NCBI GenBank assembly: GCA_001794195.1
Contig: MGJI01000013.1
Location: 1-34,055, forward strand
Direction: 5' to 3'
Length of the DNA stretch: 34,055 nt
Source: Candidatus Yanofskybacteria bacterium RIFCSPHIGHO2_01_FULL_44_17
GTDB lineage: Bacteria; Patescibacteriota; Minisyncoccia; 2-02-FULL-40-12; IGHO2-01-FULL-4-A
Of this stretch, positions 27,380 to 34,055 are shown in pieces (position 1 is the stretch's first letter; each line of letters begins with the position of its first letter). Below the pieces are notes generated by a model, which searched no databases, was not told the DNA's origin, and was given only the letters and a program-made list of their open reading frames with translations. The position numbers and the translations under genes were made by a program.

Positions 27380-27728
27380 GAGTAAACAGTAGCATTGTAA
27401 CTAGCTAGTCGTCAAACATAGCCTGAGCTAGCCCATGACAGAATAAAAAATATCGTTGCAATTCTGCCCGCCGGGTAAAAAGTCTCATAGTAAGCGATGG
27501 TCCGCAAAATATTGTTACGTTTGCTTCGTTTTTTTTCTAAGCTTCAGATCAATAATCACATCAATCTTAACTGGAGAATCTAAGATCATTGAATCTATAG
27601 ATTTTTTTATGCGCACATCAATGTTGGTAAAGAACTTCCGTCGCCAATCCCTCATCAAAAGGGCTACTATGCAAAGCTGCTGCCATCCAACAAGATTTAT
27701 CTTTTAACAAGAGGGGCCGCCCCGCCTG

Positions 27729-28193
27729 TCATAGTACGCCGTCCCAGCCGGCGGCTCGGCGCAAGAGTCTCTCCCTGATGCGCCCTCTGTATTTTTCGTC
27801 TTGCTGCCGCTTAATGCACTGCTCGCCGGCTTTTTCTGCAAGCTTGCTCAACAGAATCCTTGCTTCCGGCGGATCTTTCCAGATGGGCCCTCCCGGTTCT
27901 TCAATCTCATGGCGATCAAATCCTTCGGTTAGAACCAAACAACCGCGACTAGTTTGTGTTCCACCGCTTAAATAAAGAAACACGCCGTTACTCTTGGCGA
28001 CAAAACCGCCATTAGCGTGCGGATGCCATTCGATCAATGAATCTTCGATAAGCTTCTTGAGAAAAAGTTCGTTGGTAATAGACATCAACACCACCATTTT
28101 TCCATAAATTTGAACTGAAAAAAGCATACACCCGCGCTCTAACAATTTCAAGATTTCGCTCTTGCAATCCATCGATTTTCCGTTATAATTCAA
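27729..28193 (-). CDS. Hypothetical protein (start uncertain, perhaps MSITNELF at 28085)
   Basis: 154-aa ORF with no recognised domain. Confidence 0.45.
   Translation of the reverse strand: MNYNGKSMDCKSEILKLLERGCMLFSVQIYGKMVVLMSITNELFLKKLIEDSLIEWHPHANGGFVAKSNGVFLYLSGGTQTSRGCLVLTEGFDRHEIEEPGGPIWKDPPEARILLSKLAEKAGEQCIKRQQDEKYRGRIRERLLRRAAGWDGVL
28162..28189 (+). promoter_or_regulatory. Sigma70-type promoter for aaRS-like gene
   Basis: TTGCAA (28162-28167), 16-nt spacer, TATAAT (28184-28189); RBS ggagg before the ATG at 28220. Confidence 0.6.
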
Positions 28194-28219
28194 TATGTAC
28201 TTTCACAACTGGAGGCACA

Positions 28220-29074
28220 ATGCAGCATCCGAATATTGACCTCATTGATCCGAGAGAATATGACTTTACTATTAATCTCTTAAGGGAATTCTTCAGGGAA
28301 AAACATGGATTTATTGAGGTACCAGTGCAGCACCGCCTAAGCATACTAGCCGCGTGTGAAGATCCGCGAACCATTGGCACCTTTAACTATACTGGTGAAT
28401 TGTGGCCGCTACCTCAGACTGGCCAGATGTGGCTGGAATACGAGTTGCTGACCAAGCCTGACTCGCCAGGCTATTATTGCATCAGTACCAGCTATCGCAA
28501 CGAACCCAATCCAGTAGCGGGCCGACACAATCTGATTTTCCCAATGTTTGAGTTTGAAACTAAAGGAGGCCTTGCGAATCTTTTGGAGCTTGAGCGCAGC
28601 TTACTTAAATTTATTGGTTTTGATCCTGAAAACTTAGGATTCGCAACTGTAAGATACGAGCTTATCGCACGGATGTACAATGTAAAGGAGCTAACTGCCG
28701 AACATGAAAATAGACTTTATAAAGAAGATTACACAGGACCGGCATTTTTTCTGACCCACTTCCCAGTTCACACCTCGCCGTTTTGGAACATGAAAAAAGT
28801 CGGTAACATTGCAAACAAAGTTGATGTGATTCTACACGGCATCGAAACAATCGGTTCGGCAGAGAGAAGCACTGACCTGCAAGAAATGCGCGAATCATTT
28901 CATACTATAAGTGACGGGATGTACGCCGATATTTTGTACGCCCAGTTCGGGAAAGAAAGAGTTGAGCAAGAACTTGAAAGCTTCTTGGCTCACGAGTTCT
29001 TCCCACGATGTGGCGGTGGTATCGGAATAACCAGAATGATCCGGGCGCTCAAGTTATCCGGTATTCTTAAATAG
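28220..29074 (+). CDS. Stand-alone class-II aminoacyl-tRNA synthetase-like catalytic domain (Asp/Asn/Lys subclass)
   Basis: Motif 2-like TSYRNEPNPVAGRHNLIFPMFEFETKGG, motif 3-like PRCGGGIGITRMIRALKLSGIL; no anticodon-binding domain. Confidence 0.8.
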   Translation: MQHPNIDLIDPREYDFTINLLREFFREKHGFIEVPVQHRLSILAACEDPRTIGTFNYTGELWPLPQTGQMWLEYELLTKPDSPGYYCISTSYRNEPNPVAGRHNLIFPMFEFETKGGLANLLELERSLLKFIGFDPENLGFATVRYELIARMYNVKELTAEHENRLYKEDYTGPAFFLTHFPVHTSPFWNMKKVGNIANKVDVILHGIETIGSAERSTDLQEMRESFHTISDGMYADILYAQFGKERVEQELESFLAHEFFPRCGGGIGITRMIRALKLSGILK

Positions 29075-29075
29075 C

Positions 29076-29097
29076 AAAACGGCCCAGCGGCCGTTTT
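29076..29097 (+). terminator. Rho-independent terminator
   Basis: aaaacggcc-cagc-ggccgttttta. Confidence 0.75.
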
Positions 29098-29125
29098 TAT
29101 TTTTTCTAATTCTGTTTTCTATTTT

Positions 29126-30034
29126 CTATACTCTTAGGTGTTTCCTTATCGCAATCGCGCTTGAAACCGCACCAAGGGCAATTCCCAACCCGATAACCAT
29201 CAAGACAATCTGTGACATGCTAGTCAGGAAGTAGCCAAATAAATTAACGGACGGAATAAAGGAATAGACCTTGTCAGAAACAAGATAAACGGCCGGATAG
29301 AATACCGCCAGCGCTATTATAGAAGCAAATAGTCCGTATAATCCCCCCTCTGTCAGGTACGGCCCGCGAATGTGCCAATTAGAGGCACCAACTAATCGCA
29401 TTATCTCAATCTCCTGCTTTTGATTATAAATCGTCAGCCTAACCGTATTGAAGGTAACCAGCATCGCAATCAATGCAAGCAATAGCACCGCCCCAAACCC
29501 CCAGCTCTTAACTCCGTTAGCAATGCTCTCAACTCTTTCTATCACGCCCCTATTCTCGTAAAAGCTAATCTTGTCTATTACAGAGCTCAGCGGGCTCTCT
29601 TCAAGAAACTTGGCGATTGAGGCATACTGAGAGGTGTCCCTCGTCTTAATATTTAGTGATGCCGCCAGGGGATTATCTTCAAGCTGATCCAATGATTCCT
29701 GGATTAATTCATCTTGCGCATGGCGCGCCCGGAAGTCACTCAACGCCTGGTCGCGCGAAACATACACCACACTCTCAATCTCTGGCAAAACTGAAACATC
29801 AGACTTAATCTTAAGAACCTGGTCTTCTGTAGCGTCGGTCTTAAAATAGGCGCTGATATCAATCTTGTCTTGCAGCGTCGCCACAACTTGCGAGGTCAAA
29901 AACTGGATGGTTAGCAAACCTAAAAACAAAATCAAAGCCAATGCCATTATTCCAGTCGCACCAAAACTTAAGTAGCTATTCCTGCGAAAGTTAGTCCATC
30001 CTGAATCCAGTATTTTTTTGAGGTTAATAATCAT
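29126..30034 (-). CDS. ftsX: Cell division protein FtsX
   Basis: NFRRNSYLSFGATGIMALALILFLG; IDISAYFKTDATEDQVLKIKSDVSVLPEIESVVYVSRDQAL; FNTVRLTIYNQKQEIEIMRLVGASNWHIRGPYLTEGGLYGL. Confidence 0.93.
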   Translation of the reverse strand: MIINLKKILDSGWTNFRRNSYLSFGATGIMALALILFLGLLTIQFLTSQVVATLQDKIDISAYFKTDATEDQVLKIKSDVSVLPEIESVVYVSRDQALSDFRARHAQDELIQESLDQLEDNPLAASLNIKTRDTSQYASIAKFLEESPLSSVIDKISFYENRGVIERVESIANGVKSWGFGAVLLLALIAMLVTFNTVRLTIYNQKQEIEIMRLVGASNWHIRGPYLTEGGLYGLFASIIALAVFYPAVYLVSDKVYSFIPSVNLFGYFLTSMSQIVLMVIGLGIALGAVSSAIAIRKHLRV

Positions 30035-30044
30035 ATGCGAGACA

Positions 30045-31214
30045 CTATAATCTTGACGTTCTTTCTGTAAATTTTAATTGATATTTTTTCTTAGTATAAA
30101 TTTGCGTAACTGTTCTATTTATAAACCAGGTAACGGCAATAATCAATACAAAATAAACTGCACCGATGGCCGTGAACTTGGGCAACTCGTTTCTGCTAAA
30201 GTACCCCAGAATGCCAGAAACGACTCCTATGCTCGTAATTAATTGCAGTGACTGTATGCCTCTGGTAGTTCCTTGATTTTTGACTTCGACTACCACCTGG
30301 ATCGCCTGCATTAAATAATCGCTGGTCATCTTCCAAAGTTCTTTTATGTAATCTAGGGTGTCGGTCAAAATTTCAAATTTAAATTGAAAAAGAGAAGTAA
30401 GCCGTTGTTCAAGCTCCAAACTCTTGGAAATCGAAGCTCTTGTACGCACATACGTACCCATCTGGTTAATGCGGTTGCCGATCAGACTTACTGTTTTTTG
30501 ATAACTGTCGAGTTTAGCTCTAAGAGCTTCGATTTCATTTCCCTTAACCATGCGTCTCTCTTTAATATCAGCTATCTCCTCCCAGACTGATCGGTGAATA
30601 TTAAGATACTTCTCAAGTTGATCCTTGAACTCTCTAAAGAAAATCTGCATCTCAACTAAACTTACAACCGAATGCGCAGAGGCCTGATTACTGATCACAA
30701 AGATAGATTCGGGAGTTTTATAAACAGCAATGCCCTCTGAAGATATGCGGCTATACACGTCACCATATTCTATGGGTACTTTGAAATTTTGATGATTATC
30801 GCTTACTAAACTTATAACAGTCGGGTGAGACGTTTTGATGTTTGCTAAAACCTTGGGCGTTGGTGCGCCTAACGAAAAAATGAAATTCACCGCCGGCGAT
30901 AAAAAATTTTCAAAATAATCCTCGAGTCGCTTCTTAGTTTCAGCAATATTTTCAGACTCGGACTCTAACACATAAAGACCGTCCTCATAATATCTTATGC
31001 TTATTCCGTCCTTTGTTCTGGCCTTAACGAATTCCAGATAACCAGCTTCGCGCGACACTTCTTCCAACCTTAAACCATCGACTAATTCCTTAAGTTTCTT
31101 TTTAGACAAATCTAGGCGAGACGCTCCTTTGGCGAAAAGGTCGTATATCTCGCTTAAATGTAGGGTCGTTCTCTGATACCACCCGCCATAAGTTATTTTG
31201 TAGGAATTCGTCAT
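30045..31214 (-). CDS. Hypothetical membrane protein: soluble N-terminus, coiled coil, two C-terminal TMs (CorA/RMD1-like topology, no GMN)
   Basis: Coiled-coil centre, then LQLITSIGVVSGILGYFSRNELPKFTAIGAVYFVLIIAVTWFINRTV; lies between ftsE and ftsX. Confidence 0.7.
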   Translation of the reverse strand: MTNSYKITYGGWYQRTTLHLSEIYDLFAKGASRLDLSKKKLKELVDGLRLEEVSREAGYLEFVKARTKDGISIRYYEDGLYVLESESENIAETKKRLEDYFENFLSPAVNFIFSLGAPTPKVLANIKTSHPTVISLVSDNHQNFKVPIEYGDVYSRISSEGIAVYKTPESIFVISNQASAHSVVSLVEMQIFFREFKDQLEKYLNIHRSVWEEIADIKERRMVKGNEIEALRAKLDSYQKTVSLIGNRINQMGTYVRTRASISKSLELEQRLTSLFQFKFEILTDTLDYIKELWKMTSDYLMQAIQVVVEVKNQGTTRGIQSLQLITSIGVVSGILGYFSRNELPKFTAIGAVYFVLIIAVTWFINRTVTQIYTKKKYQLKFTERTSRL

Positions 31215-31233
31215 GATTATATTTCCTATTTAT

Positions 31234-31353
31234 TGTGATCTAAATTTGGCGAAGTTCGAGGCGGGCATGAGGAGCAAATTGAGACGTAGTTAAAACCTAC
31301 GTCGAGGGAGCACCGGAGTGCCCAACGAAGAAATTCGGCAAATTTAGATCACA
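31234..31353. repeat. ~120-bp palindromic element overlapping the ftsE stop codon
   Basis: tgtgatctaaatttggcgaa (31234-31253) / ttcggcaaatttagatcaca (31334-31353), 19/20 complementary; inner gacgtag...ctacgtc, gggca/tgccc and gcac-cgga-gtgc stems. Confidence 0.85.
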
Positions 31354-32027
31354 TATCTTCCGTTGTGAGATTGATCTCGGACAATTCTTCCCTTATCCAT
31401 ACTCACGACCCTGCGTCCAATCCTATTAACTATATTGGTATCGTGAGTAGCCAATACCACGGTCGTGCCTAATTCATTAATTTTCAATAGTAATTCTACC
31501 ACGTCATAGCTATTTACCAAATCCAAATTGCCCGTCGGTTCATCGGCCAGCAATATCTTGGGCCTATGTATCATCGCTCGAGCAATAGCTAATCTCTGTT
31601 TCTCGCCGCCGGACATCTGGTCTGGAAAACTATCCAGCTTATTCTTGAGGCCGACAATGCCTAATATTTGAGGCGCATCTTTTTCTATTTCTTCCTGGCC
31701 AGCACCCGATACTTCCATCGCAAAAGCCACATTCTCATATGCGGTTTTTTTGGACAACAGCTTAAAATCCTGGTAAACGGTTCCTATTTTCCGACGCAGA
31801 TATGGAATGTCATTATCTTTGATCTCTGATAGATCAATTCCTTCAACCGATATGCTACCGGACGTCGGCCTCTCTTCCTTGGTCAGCATCTTGAGCAGAG
31901 TTGACTTGCCTGCGCCTGAGACTCCCACTAGACACACAAACTCGCCCGGCTTAATCTCCAGGTCTATATTATCCAATACAATATCATGCGGCTCGTAGAT
32001 TTTTTTAACTTTGTGTAATTTAATCAC
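31344..32027 (-). CDS. ftsE: Cell division ATP-binding protein FtsE
   Basis: MIKLHKVKKIYEPHDIVLDNIDLEIKPGEFVCLVGVSGAGKSTLLKML; MSGGEKQRLAIARAMIHRPKILLADEPTGNLD. Confidence 0.95.
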   Translation of the reverse strand: MIKLHKVKKIYEPHDIVLDNIDLEIKPGEFVCLVGVSGAGKSTLLKMLTKEERPTSGSISVEGIDLSEIKDNDIPYLRRKIGTVYQDFKLLSKKTAYENVAFAMEVSGAGQEEIEKDAPQILGIVGLKNKLDSFPDQMSGGEKQRLAIARAMIHRPKILLADEPTGNLDLVNSYDVVELLLKINELGTTVVLATHDTNIVNRIGRRVVSMDKGRIVRDQSHNGRYVI

Positions 32028-33092
32028 TATTTTGTAATTTCCGCTTCAATAAATTCATCCAGTTCTCCGCCAAGCACCTTCTCCGGTTGGCTGGACTCAA
32101 CTCCGGTACGATGATCTTTAACTTGTTTGTAGGGGTTAAGAACGTAAGAACGGATCTGGCTGCCCCACTCTATTTCTTTACCTTGGGTTTCAGCACGTAA
32201 TTCTGTCAATTCTTTGACTTGTGTTTCTTCCATCAATTGGGCCAAGCGCGATTTTAGTAATTGCATAGCCTTCTCCTTGTTTTGGGCCTGCGATCGCTCC
32301 GACTGAACGGCAACTGCAATATTTGTAGGGATGTGTGTAACGCGCACGGCAGTTTCCAGCTTATTAACGTTTTGACCGCCTGGACCCGATGAACGAAATG
32401 TATCTATTCTTAAATCCTTGGCGTCAATCTCTATTTTAACATCTTCTATTTCCGGCAATATATCGACAAGAGCAAAAGAAGTATGCCTCATTCCTTTGGC
32501 AGAAAAGGGAGAAATGCGGACAAGGCGGTGAACTCCGGCTTCTCCCTTTAAGTACCCGTAAGCATAGCGTCCGGCTATTTCTATCACTGCGCTCTTGGTG
32601 CCGTCCTGTTCACCGAATGTCTGATGTAAAATAACAAAACCGAGGCCGTTCTGCTCACAATACTTTTGATACATTCTCAAAAGCGTTGAGGCCCAATCTT
32701 GTGCATCAACCCCGCCGGCGCCTGAATAAACATGCAATAAGGCGTTGCCGCGATCATATCTACCCGACAGGAACACGCCGACGTATTGTTTGCCGAATTC
32801 CTTTTTTAACTTTTTAATTTCTGCTTCTTTGCTTGCAATCTTTTCGTCGTCTATTTTTATGTAGTCGCCGAGCCTTTCATCAAAATTATCCCAAAAAGAC
32901 ACTTCTTCTTTAAGTCCGTTAAGTTCTTTGGACAACATCCCGGCCCGCTCGTGGTCTTTCCAAAAATCGGGGGATTGCATCTGAAACTCTAGGTCGCTAA
33001 TTTTTAAGCGTGCGCCGCCTAAGTCAAAGCCTCTCCCGGATTGCCGGGAGTTTCGCCTGCATGTCTTCGAGTATTCGCCGCAGATCCTGCAT
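32027..33092 (-). CDS. prfB: Peptide chain release factor 2, joined by +1 programmed frameshift
   Basis: Short ORF0 ATG(33092) MQDLRRILEDMQAKLPAIRERL then CTT TGA C (33023-33029); +1 frame continues DLGGARLKISDLEFQMQSPDFWKDHERAG...RSSGPGGQNVNKLETAVRVTH. Confidence 0.93.
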
Positions 33093-33117
33093 GATTTAAT
33101 TATAACAAAATTTCCTC

Positions 33118-33159
33118 AAATCAAAAAGCGTCCGCCGCCTGGCGGACGCTTTTTGATTT
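33118..33159. terminator. Bidirectional 19-bp terminator hairpin
   Basis: aaatcaaaaagcgtccgcc-gcct-ggcggacgctttttgattt. Confidence 0.85.
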
Positions 33160-33161
33160 TG

Positions 33162-33268
33162 GAGCCGGAGGTGAGAGTCGGCTTCGGCTCTCGTAGGCTT
33201 CCGCCAACTCGGCCTAGCCACCGCCTCGCGGCGCTCCTCGCCAAATACTCGTCGCGCATCGCTCCGGC
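33162..33268 (-). other. GC-rich structured segment bounded by duplicated tRNA-Thr acceptor-stem sequence
   Basis: gagccggaggtgagagtcg at 33162-33180 duplicates tRNA 3' end at 33303-33321; GCCGGAG (33262-33268) and CTCCGGC (33164-33170) on the minus strand are complementary; several internal hairpins. Confidence 0.6.
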
Positions 33269-33303
33269 GTTCGACTCTCAACTCAAAATAAGCAGTTATT
33301 TTG

Positions 33304-33376
33304 AGCCGGAGGTGAGAGTCGAACTCACGACCTCTACTTTACGAAAGTATTGCTCTGCCAACTGAGCTACTCCGGC
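33304..33376 (-). tRNA. tRNA-Thr (CGU)
   Basis: GCCGGAGTAGCTCAGTTGGCAGAGCAATACTTTCGTAAAGTAGAGGTCGTGAGTTCGACTCTCACCTCCGGCT; anticodon loop TTCGTAA; CCA not encoded. Confidence 0.93.
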
Positions 33377-33434
33377 ACTAGACATATCCTAATACCGAAT
33401 ACGAAAATTTAAAAGCCGGGGGTCCCGGCTAATT

Positions 33435-33923
33435 CTAAAAGTGATCGTATCGCCTACTCGCCCTGCGAGTCTCGCTAAAAAAACACAGGCCAATAAGTAT
33501 GAAGCAGATGCCCGCAAAAAACACGTTTTGATTATTAAACCCTATCACTCGGCCGACTGCCTCTCTTGCGGGATGTATGACTCCAACATCAAAGGGCAGA
33601 AAAAAGCTATTCCAAAAAATAAATGGCAAAATAATGGCTCCGAGCGCCCAATTTGCGACCCAGACTTCCCTTCGCCATCTGCGCGATCTTGGCATATCAA
33701 ATGACATGCCGGAAGGCGACAACAACGTCGCAATAATCGGTGCCCAAAACCAACTGGCTACTTCTGGTTCCAAATAATCCGGCCCGGTTGCAGCCATCGC
33801 CCAAACAATAAACCACTGGATTAAAAAAAATAGCGGAACATGGTTGCCGACAAACTTATTGGCTGAATCAAATATACTATGAAATCTGTGAAATCTATCC
33901 ATGAGACCTCTCTTTTCAAACAA
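33435..33923 (-). CDS. Hypothetical membrane protein
   Basis: Several TM segments (VPLFFLIQWFIVWAMAA, WALGAIILPFIFWNSFFL, NVFFAGICFILIGLCFF). Confidence 0.6.
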   Translation of the reverse strand: MFEKRGLMDRFHRFHSIFDSANKFVGNHVPLFFLIQWFIVWAMAATGPDYLEPEVASWFWAPIIATLLSPSGMSFDMPRSRRWRREVWVANWALGAIILPFIFWNSFFLPFDVGVIHPAREAVGRVIGFNNQNVFFAGICFILIGLCFFSETRRASRRYDHF

Positions 33924-34024
33924 CTTATTATGAGTATAACACTTATTATAAAACTAGTCAAATATTACGTAATGGCTCAATACCTTGGCAACACCCCCGG
34001 TTTAAAATGTATAAACTGGGAGTT

Positions 34025-34055
34025 ATGCCATATACAACAAATCCCCACCTGCCCA
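34025..34055 (+). CDS. Possible start of a CDS running off the right edge (MPYTTNPHLP...)
   Basis: gggag-tt-ATG with an open frame for the remaining 10 codons; only 31 nt visible. Confidence 0.35.
   Translation, partial: MPYTTNPHLP

Noticed and set aside
27456-27707. 83-aa plus-strand ORF; also a 46-aa minus-strand ORF (MRDWRRKFFTNIDVRIKKSIDSMILDSPVKIDVIIDLKLRKKTKQT)
   Set aside because: No recognisable domain or clear RBS on either; the minus-strand mini-ORF looks slightly more protein-like but cannot be supported.
33023-33029. In-frame TGA near the prfB start as evidence of UGA recoding or a pseudogene
   Set aside because: It is the standard RF2 autoregulatory +1 frameshift site; other genes use TGA as stop.
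33153-33365. ORF ...EPEVRVELTTSTLRKYCSAN on the plus strand
   Set aside because: Antisense to tRNA-Thr and the structured segment; a classic spurious tRNA-antisense ORF.
33990-34024. Imperfect inverted repeat cccggttta...taaactggg as a transposon end
   Set aside because: Only ~8 bp and next to an ORF cut by the window edge; cannot be tested here.

Overview
The window looks like a chromosomal segment of a Patescibacteria/CPR-type bacterium. This is inferred from the S-layer-like protein, the compact gene set and the type of inserted palindromes; no search was run. UGA acts as stop, and prfB (RF2) carries a +1 programmed-frameshift site. Recognisable content: a truncated S-layer-like gene at the left edge; a GH1 / DMT transporter / glycosyl-hydrolase-like operon; a redox-repair block (solA-like oxidase, dut, msrB, msrA, Bcp peroxiredoxin, DoxX, PNPOx-like); a CBS-PAS histidine kinase plus receiver; VKOR/DsbA; a copper-type P1B ATPase with a tiny Gly/Trp-rich membrane protein and a cupin; typA; a stand-alone class-II aaRS-like protein; a prfB-ftsE-(unknown membrane protein)-ftsX cluster; and tRNA-Gln(CUG) and tRNA-Thr(CGU). 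No CRISPR array or complete transposon was seen. The most interesting signals are structural: (1) an ~81-bp compound palindrome inserted in frame in the GH1 gene, adding ~26 aa, like a Rickettsia palindromic element; (2) a ~120-bp palindromic element between ftsE and the next gene that includes the ftsE stop codon; (3) a GC-rich structured segment downstream of tRNA-Thr that repeats the tRNA 3' end and acceptor stem and ends at a 19-bp terminator; (4) long perfect hairpins abutting stop codons; (5) a homopolymer frameshift truncating a CPBP-like gene; (6) a hairpin overlapping the internal SD of the prfB recoding site.
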